A stretch of DNA of 64,000 nucleotides from Streptomyces sp. M41(2017) (GCF_002078175.1 NZ_MWFK01000001.1:3472001-3536000); one strand, 5' to 3'; positions 9,088-18,424 are shown, numbered from the stretch's first letter. Made by a program: numbers and translations. The notes: generated from the sequence alone by a model not told the origin.

Positions 9088-12000
9088 ATGCGAGCACCGG
9101 TGCAGAAGACGCGGCCGAGGCGCACAGGCAAGAAGACGGTCTCCACCTCCGCGGAGGGCGGCGCCGTCGGCGACGCCACCGGCTCCACGCGCCGGGGCAG
9201 GACCGCCCACGTACGCAACCGGCTCATCGTCGCCGTGGCGGTCGTCGCGGCAGCCATCGCCGGAGCCGGCGCGCCCACGGTGCTGGCCGCCTCGCGGCAA
9301 CTGAACGACTCCCAGAACCTGGTGACGCTCTCGCAGCGCACCCAGCAGGCCCTCACCCTCGCGCACTCCCTGGCCGACGAACGCGACGACGTCACCTCCT
9401 ACGTCGCCGCCGGCCGCCCCAAGGCCAAGGCGCCCTCCGAGCAGCGCGGCGCCCGCGTCGACCGGCAGGTCGACGAACTGCGCGCCGACGAGGACGCCCC
9501 CGCCGCACTCCTCAAGGACCTGGACGGGATCGCCGCTCTGCGGCGCGCGGCCCTCACCGGCAAGAGTTCCGCCCTCGAAGCGCACCAGGCGTACTCCGAG
9601 GCCATCGCCGAACTCCACGCCCTCGCCGAGGACCTGGCCGACCGCATGCCGGCCCGGGCCGGCTCCGGCGCGCACGCGCTCGCCGAACTGGACACCGCCG
9701 TCCAGCAGTCCGCCGCCGCCCGCGGCCTGCTCCTCGCGGCCCTCGCCATCCCGCGCACCACGCAGACCGTCGTCGACCCCATCACGGGCCTGGCGACCAC
9801 CACGAACACCTCCTCGGCCGCCGGCACCAAGCAGCGCGACGCGCTGAGCGGTGCCGCCCAGCAGGCCAGGGTCCGCTCCGACGCGGCCCTCGCCGGCTTT
9901 CGGGAGACGGCACCCGAGAAGGCCGTCGCCTCCTACGACTCCACGGTCACCGGCCCCGACGTCGGCTCCGCGGACAAGTACCTGGCGGGCCTCACCGACG
10001 AACCGAAACTCGCGGACGACGAACTCGACACCTCCGCGGAGAAGCTGAACGCCGCGCTGTCCGCCCGCATCGACCTGATGCGCGGCGCCGAGTCCTCGCT
10101 GAACGACCACCGCACCAAGGACCTCGAACAGCTCCGCGACGACGACGTCACCGCCCTGGAGATCCGCGTCGTCCTCCTCGGCGCGCTCCTCCTCGTCGCG
10201 GTCGGCGTCACGATGGCCATGGCCCGCACGCTCACCCGGCCGCTCTCCGTGCTCCGCCGCGGTTCGGCCCGGCTCGCCGCCGACCCCGGCTCCCAGGAAC
10301 CGGTCACGTTCACCGGCCGCAACGACGAGTTCGCCCAGGTGGTCCGCTCCGTCAACGCGCTGCACGAGCACGCCGCCGCCCTCCAGGAGCGGCACGCCAC
10401 CCTCGAAGGCGACCGCAAGCACCTCATCGGCCAGCGCCAGCTCATGGCCGACGAGCGCGACAAGCTCCGCATCGAACTCGCCGCGGCAGCAAGTCACTTG
10501 GACCAGGTCCGCGGCACCATCCACGGCACCTTCGTCAACCTCGCGCTGCGCACCCTCGGCCTGGTGGAGCGACAGCTCGGCGTCATCGAGGGCCTCGAGG
10601 AGCGCGAACAGGACCCGGACCGCCTCGCCACCCTCTTCAAGCTCGACCACTTCGCCACCGTCATGCGGCGGCACAGCGAGAACCTCCTCGTCCTCGCGGG
10701 CGCCGAGCACGTCCAGCACCACGCGAGCCCCGTCCCGCTGGTCGACGTCGTACGGGCCGCGGTCAGTGAGATCGAGCGCTACGAGCGCGTACGGATCGCC
10801 GCCCTGCCGCCGCACGCCCACCTCGCCGGGTTCGCCGCCGACGACCTCAGCCACCTGGTGGCCGAACTCCTGGAGAACGCCTCGTCGTTCTCGCCGCCCG
10901 ACCTGCCCATCGAGGTCTCCGGCTGGCTCCTGGAGAGCGGCGAGGTGATGCTCTCCGTGCAGGACGAGGGCATCGGCATGACGGACGAGCGGATGAGCCA
11001 GCTCAACACCCGGCTCGCCGACTTCGACCCCGAGGACGCCTACGACCAGGAGAGCGGCGAGGGCCTCGGACTCGGCCTCTACGTGGTGGCCCGGCTCGCC
11101 CACCGGCACGGCGTCCGCGTACAGCTGCGCGAGCAGAAGCAGGGCGGGGTGGCCGCCGTGGTCGTCCTGCCGAAGTCCCTGCTCGCGGCCGCGCCCTCGT
11201 CCACCGTCCCGGCGCCGGCCACCCGGCTCGCCGGAGCCGCTCCCTCGGTCGCCCTGCCCGGCGCCGACGCGGAGGCCAACTCCAACGTCCTGCGCGGCCG
11301 TTCGGTCATCGCTCCGCCCCCCGCCGGGGACGAGGACCCGCTGATCGCCGCGGCCCAGGCCGCCGAACGGGACGCCGGTGACCCCACCCCGGACGGAACG
11401 CCCGAGCAGGCCGCCGACCCCGCGCCCGCCTCCGCGCAGACCCCGGTCATCCCGGCGCCCCGCGAGCCGCTCCCGGCCGCGTCCCCGGCACCCGAGGCCA
11501 CGCCCGAGACCACCATGGAGCTGCTGCTCCCGGACCTCGCGGCGGACACCCAGGACCCGCACCCCGCCGCCCCGGCGGCCGAATCGAGCACCGAGACCCC
11601 CGCGGTCGTCGGCGAACCGGACTCCGGCCCCACGCCGGCGCCGTCCGGCACGGACGTCTCCGCCGAGCCGCTGCCCCGCCGCGACGGCACCCGCAGCCCG
11701 GCCGGAGCCGCGTCCGGAGCCGAAACCCGCCCCGACGCGGCCCCCGCGCCCTCGGAGCCGCTGCCCGCACCGACCGGCACCGGCACCGACCCTTACGCCA
11801 TCGGTCCCGACAGCCATGAGCGAGCCCCCGATGAGCGCCCCCGGCTCACCGACAAGGGCCTGCCCAAGCGGACGCCGAAGATCTCCGCCCCCGCCGCGGC
11901 GCCGCGCCCCCGGGTGGGCGGCGTGGACGCCGACGCCCTGCGGCGCCGGCTCGGCGGATTCCACCGGGGCGCGGTCGAAGGCCGCCGTGAAGTGGAGGCC

Positions 12001-12165
12001 GAGATCGCCGACCGGACGGCGGAGACACCCGCCCCCGCGGGACACACCCCGCCGCCACCCGGGCCCACCGCACACGCGCCCGCGGGAACCGCGCCCACCG
12101 GGCGCCCGCGCACCGCACAGGACGTAGAAGCATCGGGGGGCACCGTCGAGGAGGCAAGCAGTTGA
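9088..12165 (+). CDS. CvnA-type membrane sensor histidine kinase of a conservon
   Basis: The 1025-residue protein has a basic cytoplasmic N-terminus, a membrane helix at about 46-70, a long extracellular helical sensor of the nitrate/nitrite-kinase type (about 70-365), a second membrane helix (VVLLGALLLVAVGVTMAMA), a HAMP region and a GHKL ATPase domain (N box ELLENASSFS, G1 DEGIGM, G2 GLGLGLYVV). A typical H-box is not evident, as usual for CvnA proteins. Residues from about 700 to the end form a Pro/Ala/Glu-rich tail ending in a basic segment with PRPRVGGVD. It heads four overlapping genes that act as a membrane-associated GTPase switch. The start at 9088 is the best ATG but has a poor ribosome site. 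Confidence 0.9.
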   Translation: MRAPVQKTRPRRTGKKTVSTSAEGGAVGDATGSTRRGRTAHVRNRLIVAVAVVAAAIAGAGAPTVLAASRQLNDSQNLVTLSQRTQQALTLAHSLADERDDVTSYVAAGRPKAKAPSEQRGARVDRQVDELRADEDAPAALLKDLDGIAALRRAALTGKSSALEAHQAYSEAIAELHALAEDLADRMPARAGSGAHALAELDTAVQQSAAARGLLLAALAIPRTTQTVVDPITGLATTTNTSSAAGTKQRDALSGAAQQARVRSDAALAGFRETAPEKAVASYDSTVTGPDVGSADKYLAGLTDEPKLADDELDTSAEKLNAALSARIDLMRGAESSLNDHRTKDLEQLRDDDVTALEIRVVLLGALLLVAVGVTMAMARTLTRPLSVLRRGSARLAADPGSQEPVTFTGRNDEFAQVVRSVNALHEHAAALQERHATLEGDRKHLIGQRQLMADERDKLRIELAAAASHLDQVRGTIHGTFVNLALRTLGLVERQLGVIEGLEEREQDPDRLATLFKLDHFATVMRRHSENLLVLAGAEHVQHHASPVPLVDVVRAAVSEIERYERVRIAALPPHAHLAGFAADDLSHLVAELLENASSFSPPDLPIEVSGWLLESGEVMLSVQDEGIGMTDERMSQLNTRLADFDPEDAYDQESGEGLGLGLYVVARLAHRHGVRVQLREQKQGGVAAVVVLPKSLLAAAPSSTVPAPATRLAGAAPSVALPGADAEANSNVLRGRSVIAPPPAGDEDPLIAAAQAAERDAGDPTPDGTPEQAADPAPASAQTPVIPAPREPLPAASPAPEATPETTMELLLPDLAADTQDPHPAAPAAESSTETPAVVGEPDSGPTPAPSGTDVSAEPLPRRDGTRSPAGAASGAETRPDAAPAPSEPLPAPTGTGTDPYAIGPDSHERAPDERPRLTDKGLPKRTPKISAPAAAPRPRVGGVDADALRRRLGGFHRGAVEGRREVEAEIADRTAETPAPAGHTPPPPGPTAHAPAGTAPTGRPRTAQDVEASGGTVEEASS

Positions 12166-12665
12166 CCGCGCCCAGTACCTTCGGCCTGAGCAGCGAAGCC
12201 CGAAACCTGCACTGGCTGTTGACGAATCTCGTCGAGGAGGTGCCGGGCCTCCAGTCGGTCGCGGTCGTCTCCTCCGACGGCCTGCTGCTGCTGTCCTCCG
12301 ACCCCGGCCGCAACGCCGAGGCCCGGACGGCCGACACCACCCGGCCCGCGGGACCCAAGGGTTCCGCGGCCGACCTCGCCACCATCGTCTCCGGCATCGG
12401 CAGCCTCACCATCGGTGCCGCCAAGCTGATGGACGGCGGCGGCGTCAAGCAGACGATGGTCGCGATGGAGGAGGGCAGCCTCTTCGTCATGTCGATCAGC
12501 GACGGCTCGCTCCTCGGCGTGCACGGCTCCCCGGACTGCGACATGAGCGTGGTGGCGTACCACATGGCGCTCTTCGTCGGCCGGGCCGGACACGTGCTCA
12601 CGCCCGAACTGCGCACCGAGCTCCGAAAATCCCTGGAGACCGAAGCGCTCGGGAGTGCCCGATGA
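12162..12665 (+). CDS. CvnB roadblock/LC7-domain protein
   Basis: The 167-residue protein has a roadblock/LC7 fold (NLHWLLTNLVEEVPGLQSV through about residue 130). In conservons this partner binds and regulates the CvnD GTPase. It starts with TTG that overlaps the cvnA stop (TTGA), behind GAGGAGG, and its own stop overlaps the next ATG (ATGA). Translational coupling is therefore likely. A small Ala/Thr/Pro insertion (about 48-65) sits within the fold. Confidence 0.93.
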   Translation: MTAPSTFGLSSEARNLHWLLTNLVEEVPGLQSVAVVSSDGLLLLSSDPGRNAEARTADTTRPAGPKGSAADLATIVSGIGSLTIGAAKLMDGGGVKQTMVAMEEGSLFVMSISDGSLLGVHGSPDCDMSVVAYHMALFVGRAGHVLTPELRTELRKSLETEALGSAR

Positions 12666-13072
12666 CCGTGTCGAACGGTGCTCAGAAGCTCCCCGTGCGC
12701 GGCGGCGACCGCAAGCCCGCCCGGGTACGCCCGTACTCGCTCACCGGCGGACGGACCCGCTTCGGGCACGTCCTGCTCGTGGAGACCTTCGTGGCCGCGC
12801 TGGAGGCCCCGGAGGAACGCAAGGAACTGACGAACGGCTCGCTCGCCACCCGGGTCATGCCCGAGATGCGGGCCATCGTCGAACTCTGCCGCCGTATGCG
12901 CACGGTGGCCGAGATCGCCGCCCTCCTCAGGATGCCCCTCGGCGTGGTCCGAGTGCTGCTGAGCGACCTGGCGGACCAGGGAAAGATCCGTGTGTACGGA
13001 ACAGGTCACGGCCCGGGACAGCCGGACCGCGCTCTGCTGGAAAGGGTGCTGAGTGGACTCCGTCGTCTCTGA
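12662..13072 (+). CDS. CvnC DUF742-family protein
   Basis: The 136-residue protein has the DUF742 signature: RVRPYSLTGGRTR near the N-terminus and a winged-helix-like second half in which RMRTVAEIAALLRMPLGVVRVLLSDL is conserved. Members are the third component of conservons. The helix-turn-helix look suggests DNA or protein binding, but the role is unproven. It overlaps cvnB by 4 bases and cvnD by 20. Confidence 0.92.
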   Translation: MTVSNGAQKLPVRGGDRKPARVRPYSLTGGRTRFGHVLLVETFVAALEAPEERKELTNGSLATRVMPEMRAIVELCRRMRTVAEIAALLRMPLGVVRVLLSDLADQGKIRVYGTGHGPGQPDRALLERVLSGLRRL

Positions 13073-13691
13073 CGCCGCACCTGGCGTCGCCCCCCTCCTC
13101 GACGATGAGGAGAACCTTCAGGCCTGGCAGACGGACCGCACGCGTGCGCCGATCGCCACCAAGATCGTGGTGGCGGGCGGCTTCGGCGTCGGCAAGACCA
13201 CCATGGTCACCGCCGTCTCGGAGATCACGCCCCTCCAGACGGAGGCGCTGATGACCCAGGCCAGCGAGGAGACCGACGACCTCACGGGGACGCCGGACAA
13301 GGTGACCACCACCGTGGCCATGGACTTCGGCCGCATCACCCTCGACGACGACCTGGTGCTCTACCTCTTCGGTACGCCGGGACAGCAGCGGTTCTGGTTC
13401 ATGTGGGACGACCTGGTGCGCGGCGCGATCGGCGCGGTGGTCCTCGCCGACACCCGCCGGCTGTCGGACTGCTTCCCGGCCCTCGACTACTTCGAGAGCT
13501 GCGGTCTGCCGTACGTCGTCGCCGTCAACCACTTCGACGGCAGCGAGCGGTTCGAGCCGGACGACGTGCGCGAGGCCCTGACCGTGCCCCCGCACATACC
13601 TGTCATGATCATGGACGCGCGCCGCCGGATCTCGGTCGTCGAGACCCTGCTGGCCGTGGTCGGCCACGCGCTGGAAGTCAGCCCCGAATAG
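13053..13691 (+). CDS. CvnD small GTPase
   Basis: The 212-residue Ras-like GTPase shows P-loop GGFGVGKTTMV, switch regions with DFGRI and LFGTPGQQRFW (the G3 DxxG equivalent is altered to GTPG, as in this family), and the guanine-specificity motif NHFDG. It is the output switch of the conservon. The GTG start lies within cvnC, giving a 20-base overlap and strong coupling. Confidence 0.94.
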   Translation: MDSVVSDAAPGVAPLLDDEENLQAWQTDRTRAPIATKIVVAGGFGVGKTTMVTAVSEITPLQTEALMTQASEETDDLTGTPDKVTTTVAMDFGRITLDDDLVLYLFGTPGQQRFWFMWDDLVRGAIGAVVLADTRRLSDCFPALDYFESCGLPYVVAVNHFDGSERFEPDDVREALTVPPHIPVMIMDARRRISVVETLLAVVGHALEVSPE

Positions 13692-13721
13692 GGACGCCTA
13701 GGTCCTAGGAGAAACACCCGC

Positions 13722-14984
13722 ATGCGGAAGATACTCGTCGTCGGAGCCGGCCAGTCCGGACTCCAGCTCGCCCTCGGCCTCCAGTCGCAGGGATACGAGG
13801 TCACCCTGATGTCGAACCGGACGGCGGACGAGATCCGCACCGGCCGGGTCATGTCGACACAGTGCATGTTCGACACGGCACTTCAGCACGAGCGTGATCT
13901 CCAGCTGAACTTCTGGGAGTCCCAGGCCCCGCGGATCGAGGGCCTCGGCGTCTCGGTCGCCGCCCCCGGCTCCTTCGACCCGGGCCCCTCGCAGCGCGCC
14001 ATCGACTGGGTCGGCAAGCTCGACGGATACGCGCAGTCGGTCGACCAGCGGGTCAAGATGGCCGGCTGGATGGAGACCTTCGCCCAGCGCGGCGGCCAGC
14101 TGGTCATCCACGGCGCGGCCGTCTCCGACCTCGACTACTTCTCCCGCACCTACGACCTGGTGCTGGTCTCGGCCGGCAAGGGCGAACTCGTCTCCATGTT
14201 CGGCCGCGACGCCTCCCGCTCGCCGTACACCGAGCCGCAGCGCGCCCTCGCGGTCGCCTACGTCCACGGACTGGGCCCGCGCCCCGAGCACCCGGACTTC
14301 GACGCCGTGCGCTGCAACCTGGTCCCGGGCGTCGGCGAGCTGTTCATCATGCCGACCCTCACCACCTCGGGCCGTGCCGACATCCTCTTCTGGGAGGGCG
14401 TCCCCGGCGGCCCGCTCGACGTCTTCAACGGCGTCAAGGACCCCGCCGAGCACCTCTCGCTCACCCTGGAACTCATGGAGCGGTTCACGCCCTGGGAGTA
14501 CGCGCGGGCGACGAACGTCGAACTCACCGACGCGGGCGGCACGTTGTCCGGGCGCTACGCCCCGACGGTCCGCAACCCGATCGGCCGGCTGCCCGGCGGC
14601 GGCCTGGTCCTCGGTGTCGCCGACGTCGTCGTGGCCAACGACCCGATCACCGGCCAGGGCTCCAACTCGGCGTCCAAGTGTGCCGCCGCCTACCTCTCCT
14701 CGATCGTCGAGCACGGCGACAAGCCGTTCGACGAGGAGTGGATGCAGGCGACGTTCGACCGCTACTGGGACACCGCGCAGCACGTCACCAAGTGGACGAA
14801 CGCCATGCTCGGCGTCCCGCCGGAGCACGTGCTCAACCTGATCGGCGCGGCCGGCCAGCTCCAGCCCGTCGCCGACCGCTTCGCCAACGGCTTCAACAAT
14901 CCGGCGGACTTCGAGAACTTCTTCTACGACCCGGAGAAGACGGGCGCCTACCTGGCCTCGGTCGCCGGGGCCACGGAGGCGTAG
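13722..14984 (+). CDS. Styrene-monooxygenase-like FAD oxygenase
   Basis: The 420-residue protein has an N-terminal FAD Rossmann motif ILVVGAGQSGLQLALGL and the overall sequence of StyA/indole monooxygenases, flavoproteins that epoxidise aromatic alkenes or indole with reduced FAD from a separate reductase. No reductase gene is adjacent. It starts 30 bases after cvnD behind AGGAGA, so it is likely read with the conservon, an association seen with some conservons. The substrate is unknown. Its 3' end overlaps the convergent NlpC/P60 gene by 37 bases. Confidence 0.87.
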   Translation: MRKILVVGAGQSGLQLALGLQSQGYEVTLMSNRTADEIRTGRVMSTQCMFDTALQHERDLQLNFWESQAPRIEGLGVSVAAPGSFDPGPSQRAIDWVGKLDGYAQSVDQRVKMAGWMETFAQRGGQLVIHGAAVSDLDYFSRTYDLVLVSAGKGELVSMFGRDASRSPYTEPQRALAVAYVHGLGPRPEHPDFDAVRCNLVPGVGELFIMPTLTTSGRADILFWEGVPGGPLDVFNGVKDPAEHLSLTLELMERFTPWEYARATNVELTDAGGTLSGRYAPTVRNPIGRLPGGGLVLGVADVVVANDPITGQGSNSASKCAAAYLSSIVEHGDKPFDEEWMQATFDRYWDTAQHVTKWTNAMLGVPPEHVLNLIGAAGQLQPVADRFANGFNNPADFENFFYDPEKTGAYLASVAGATEA

Positions 14985-16159
14985 CCCTCGTCGGTTCCGT
15001 CCGTGGCGTTCTCGGGGAGCTTCGGCGGCGTGTAGTGCCGCAGGGGCTCCCCGCCCGCGTCGGGGCGGACCGCGCCGAGCAGCGGGTTGGCCGCGATGGG
15101 GGAGACCTTGACGTCGGTGCCGGGCCGCGGCGCCTGCACGACCATGCCGCCGCCCAGGTAGAGGGCGACGTGCGTGGCCTCGGGGAAGTAGACCACCAGG
15201 TCGCCGGGGCGCAGCTCGTCCAGCGGGACCCTCGGGAGGTCGGCCCACTGTTCCTGGCTGGTGCGCGGGACGGGTTGCCCCGCCCGGTCCCAGGCCTGTG
15301 AGGTGAGCCCCGAGCAGTCGTAGGCGGCCGGGCCCTCGGCGCCCCACTCGTAGGGCTTGCCGATCTGTCCGACGGCGTAGCGCACGGCTCGCTCGCCCGC
15401 AGGAGACGGCGCCCGCTCGGTGCTGAGCGCCCCGGACGCCATGATGGCCCGCTGCGCCGTGTCCGTCCCGGCCTTCTCGGTCCTGTCCAGGTCGGCGATC
15501 TGGTCCGCGGTGAGCGAGGCGAGCAGTTTCTGCACGGCGTCGAGGCGCGCGCGCACCGCGTCGCGTTCCTTCTTCTGCCGTGCGGCGAGCGACAGCTGAC
15601 CGTCGAGCGCCTTGCGGGCCGCCCGCGCGAGCACGTCGATCCGCTTCTCGCTGCCGCTGACCCGCTGCACGGTCTCGGCCCGCTCCAGCGACAACTGCCC
15701 GATCACATGGCCCTGGTCGAGCGCGTGCTGCGGATCGCGGGCGAGCAGCAGCCGTACGTACGAGGAGATCTCGCCGCTGCTCTGGTACTGCTGCCGGGCC
15801 AGCCGTCCGGCGGCACCGCGGCTGTCGTGCAGCGAGAGACGGGCCGTGGCGAGGCGGGCGTCGAGCCGGTCGGTCTCCGCGCGCTGCTTCTTGAGTTTCT
15901 CGGCGGTGCCGTTGTACGTCTCGGTGGCCTTCTCGGCCTCCCGGTACAGCCGCTGAAGCTCCGTCAGAAGCGTGGCCGCGGACCGCGGGGCGTCGGGGGA
16001 GGCGGCGCCGTCGGTGCCGCCCCCGCCGTCGGCCGTGAGGCCGGCGGAGCTGTCGGCGGTCGGGGCGGGGTCCGGGACGGCCACCGCGGGGGACGGAGCG
16101 AGCAGTGCTCCCGTCACCACCGCGGCCGTACAGACCAGACGCAGAAGCCTTCCTGACAT
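14948..16159 (-). CDS. Secreted NlpC/P60 peptidoglycan endopeptidase
   Basis: The 403-residue protein has a signal peptide (MSGRLLRLVCTAAVVTGALL), an acidic linker, a long coiled coil (about 60-230, as in RipA/CwlO-type proteins) and a C-terminal NlpC/P60 domain. The catalytic Cys is in YDCSGLTSQAW and the His in ATHVALYLGGG. It should cut the D-Glu/DAP link in peptide stems. The ATG at 16159 follows a strong GGAGGTGAT. The coiled coil may keep the enzyme inactive until a partner engages, by analogy with its family. Confidence 0.93.
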   Translation of the reverse strand: MSGRLLRLVCTAAVVTGALLAPSPAVAVPDPAPTADSSAGLTADGGGGTDGAASPDAPRSAATLLTELQRLYREAEKATETYNGTAEKLKKQRAETDRLDARLATARLSLHDSRGAAGRLARQQYQSSGEISSYVRLLLARDPQHALDQGHVIGQLSLERAETVQRVSGSEKRIDVLARAARKALDGQLSLAARQKKERDAVRARLDAVQKLLASLTADQIADLDRTEKAGTDTAQRAIMASGALSTERAPSPAGERAVRYAVGQIGKPYEWGAEGPAAYDCSGLTSQAWDRAGQPVPRTSQEQWADLPRVPLDELRPGDLVVYFPEATHVALYLGGGMVVQAPRPGTDVKVSPIAANPLLGAVRPDAGGEPLRHYTPPKLPENATDGTDEGYASVAPATEAR

Positions 16160-16268
16160 GCCATCACCTCCGGTGCCGGGGTGGCCCGTCGACCACCCGT
16201 CTCGCACCGGCAGGATCGAGCCGCCGCACCACGGGCGCGCGCCGGGTGGCCGCTTCGGCCCAAGAAGG

Positions 16269-16589
16269 TCACTCGTCGGCGTTGCCGCCCGGCGTGGCGT
16301 CACCCGTGCCGGTGCCCTTGTGCCTGCGCGCGGACCAGGGCCACGCGAACCGGGGGCCCGACCCGTCGTCCTCGGGGTCGTACTCGTACCTCCACCCCTT
16401 GTGGAGCCCGAGCCGCCTGCTCGTCGCCGCCTGGACGCGCCGGTACACGAGCACGGTGGGCGGTCCACCGTCGGCGGCGGGCACCGGGACCCGGTACGTC
16501 TTGGGCGGGTGACCGGTGATCCCGAGCAGCACGGGCAGCACGCGGCCGTCCAGCGGGCCGCCGGAAAAGGGGGTGTCTTCGCTCTTCAC
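16269..16589 (-). CDS. Conserved small protein of unknown function
   Basis: This 106-residue, proline-rich protein is not one I can assign to a characterised family. Residues 15-75 look like a compact beta domain (PVLLGITGHPPKTYRVPV, VLVYRRVQ) and the end is basic and low-complexity. The GTG at 16589 is chosen because it lies just beyond the TetR stop (16600) and gives a plausible N-terminus VKSEDTPFSGG. It is probably in one transcript with the TetR gene upstream. Confidence 0.6.
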   Translation of the reverse strand: MKSEDTPFSGGPLDGRVLPVLLGITGHPPKTYRVPVPAADGGPPTVLVYRRVQAATSRRLGLHKGWRYEYDPEDDGSGPRFAWPWSARRHKGTGTGDATPGGNADE

Positions 16590-16599
16590 CGGACCAGTG

Positions 16600-17325
16600 T
16601 CACAGCAGGTGGGCCGCGTCCCCGACAACGGGCAGCACCCGGCGCACCAGCGTCCCCGCGATGCCGTCCGGACGCTCCATCGCGAGCGAGGCCCGGACCA
16701 CCGCGGCGGTCTGTGCGTCGCGCCCGGCGCTCGCCGTGAGCACGGCCACGAACTGCTCGACGAGCCAGTCCCGCAACTCGTCCAGCGGCGGTTCCTTGCC
16801 CTCGTCGAGCCAGACCAGCGAGGCGGCCTCCACCGCCGTGATCCACATCCGTACGGTCATCCGCAGCCGGGGCCCGGGGTCCTGCACCGCGAGGTGGTCG
16901 AGGATGTGGTCCGCCGCGGCCCGCCGGACCCCGTCGACGATGGCCGTCGTCCGTGAGGTCTCGATGACGCTGCCGCCCTGGAGCAGGGCGCTGAACCCGG
17001 CGTCGTGCTGGTCCACGAAGGCGAGGTAGCGGTCCAGGGCGTGCGAGAGGCGCTCGGTGAGCGGCCCCTCGGGAGGTTCCGCGAAGCACTGCTCCAGCTC
17101 GTCCGCCGCGGAGCGCAGGGCGGCCTCGTACAACTGCTGCTTGCCGCCCGGGAAGTACCGGTACACCAGCGGCCGGGACACCCCGGCCGCCTCCGCCACG
17201 TCGTCCAGCGAGACCTCCTCGGGCACCCGCTGGGCGAACAGCGAGAGCGCGGCTTCGAGGAGCTGGCTGCGCCGTTCCTCGACGCTGAGACGGCGGTAGG
17301 CGGGGGTGGAGGCCTGCGAGGTCAT
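16600..17325 (-). CDS. TetR-family repressor
   Basis: The 241-residue protein has an N-terminal helix-turn-helix (RRSQLLEAALSLFA then DVAEAAGVSRPLVYRYFPGG) and an all-helical ligand domain. It sits immediately downstream of and co-oriented with the diiron oxygenase gene (92-base gap). The pair is likely functional: the regulator may act at the inverted repeat upstream of the oxygenase (18411-18424), which is an inference. The ATG at 17325 is the best start. Confidence 0.92.
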   Translation of the reverse strand: MTSQASTPAYRRLSVEERRSQLLEAALSLFAQRVPEEVSLDDVAEAAGVSRPLVYRYFPGGKQQLYEAALRSAADELEQCFAEPPEGPLTERLSHALDRYLAFVDQHDAGFSALLQGGSVIETSRTTAIVDGVRRAAADHILDHLAVQDPGPRLRMTVRMWITAVEAASLVWLDEGKEPPLDELRDWLVEQFVAVLTASAGRDAQTAAVVRASLAMERPDGIAGTLVRRVLPVVGDAAHLL

Positions 17326-17417
17326 GTCGGGCAGCGTAACCGGCCCGTACACAACTCCCACACAACGGAGGGTGACCGGCGGGACCGGCCCGGGGCCGGT
17401 CCCGCCGGTCACGGCGC

Positions 17418-18347
17418 TCAGGCCAGCAGGCCCGACGACTTCCACAGCCGCCGTCCCGCTCCGCGCAGCACCCCGATGTCGTCCAGGAAGTCCGTCAGGC
17501 GCTTGGCGCCGGTCTGCATCACCTCGCGCCGGTGTCCGCTCGCCTTGACCTGGGCCATCGCCTCGCGCTGGTCGAGGCCGACGTTGGTGTACACCTCGGG
17601 GTTGATGAAGGCCACCGAGAAGACGCGGGCGAACTCGCCCGAGGTGACGCGGGTGAACTCCTGGGACCAGCGCGGCGCCGTGACCATCTGCCGCCGCAGC
17701 TCCTCACGGGCGTACCGGACGTGCCGCGCCTCCTCCACGACGTGGATGCGCGTGACGCCGCGGACCAGGGTCTGCACCCGCTCGTCCGGGAACGTCAGCC
17801 GCTGCATCCAGTCGAGGATCTCCTCGCCGAGCAGCGTCGCCGTGAACGAACCCGGCGTCGTCGAGATGGTCTTGAAGAGCCGCCCGAGGTTGAGGTGCGC
17901 CCGGCTCACCGGGTAGTGCGGGGTGCCGCCGCGGGTGATCAGCCGGGCGAACATCTTCGAGTGCCGGCACTCGTCCTCGATCTCGGTCAGCGCGTAGCGC
18001 ACGTGCGCGCTCGTCGCCGCCTTGTCGTAGATGTGCCGCACCAGCAGCTGCATCAGGATGAGTTCGAACCAGATGCCCAGCGAGGCCAGCGCGGCCGCTT
18101 CGTGCTGGGACAGCGCGATCCGCTGCTCCTCGCTCATCCGGTGCCACATCGGGGTGTCGTACAGCGACACCAGCTCGGGCGGCCAGAACCACTTGCCCTC
18201 CTCGAGGGGCGCGTCCCAGTCGAGCTCCTTGTCGGGGTCGAAGGAGTGCTTGGCGGATGAGTCGAGGAGGCGCTCGGCCACCTGCTCCCGGTCCTTGAGC
18301 AGACCGAGCGCGTCACGGAGCACCTCGGCTTCGGTCACCGTCGTCAT
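17418..18347 (-). CDS. AurF-like diiron oxygenase
   Basis: The 309-residue protein belongs to the p-aminobenzoate N-oxygenase (AurF) family of ferritin-like diiron enzymes. Ligand motifs are visible in EIEDECRHSKMF and RIHVVEEARHVRYAREE, each carrying ExxRH. The family oxidises aromatic amines or other small substrates; many homologues next to TetR genes have no known substrate. The ATG at 18347 is preferred to a GTG four codons upstream. The gene is divergent from the ADP-ribosylglycohydrolase gene. Confidence 0.88.
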   Translation of the reverse strand: MTTVTEAEVLRDALGLLKDREQVAERLLDSSAKHSFDPDKELDWDAPLEEGKWFWPPELVSLYDTPMWHRMSEEQRIALSQHEAAALASLGIWFELILMQLLVRHIYDKAATSAHVRYALTEIEDECRHSKMFARLITRGGTPHYPVSRAHLNLGRLFKTISTTPGSFTATLLGEEILDWMQRLTFPDERVQTLVRGVTRIHVVEEARHVRYAREELRRQMVTAPRWSQEFTRVTSGEFARVFSVAFINPEVYTNVGLDQREAMAQVKASGHRREVMQTGAKRLTDFLDDIGVLRGAGRRLWKSSGLLA

Positions 18348-18410
18348 GACTGTTTCCACCTCGTCGTACGGGATCTGCGGGGGTTACCGGCGGTCACAAC
18401 TTATGAGACT

Positions 18411-18424
18411 GCTTGTCAGCAAGC
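18411..18424. promoter_or_regulatory. Inverted repeat, possible TetR operator
   Basis: GCTTG-TCAG-CAAGC lies 63 bases upstream of the diiron oxygenase start, in a less GC-rich patch that also holds ACAACTTATGAGACT. Its size and placement suit a TetR operator. No experiment is implied. Confidence 0.45.

Noticed and set aside
9082..12075. 997-codon open frame antisense to the conservon kinase
   Set aside because: Composition artefact; Gly/Arg-rich translation without domains, opposite a clear CvnA gene.
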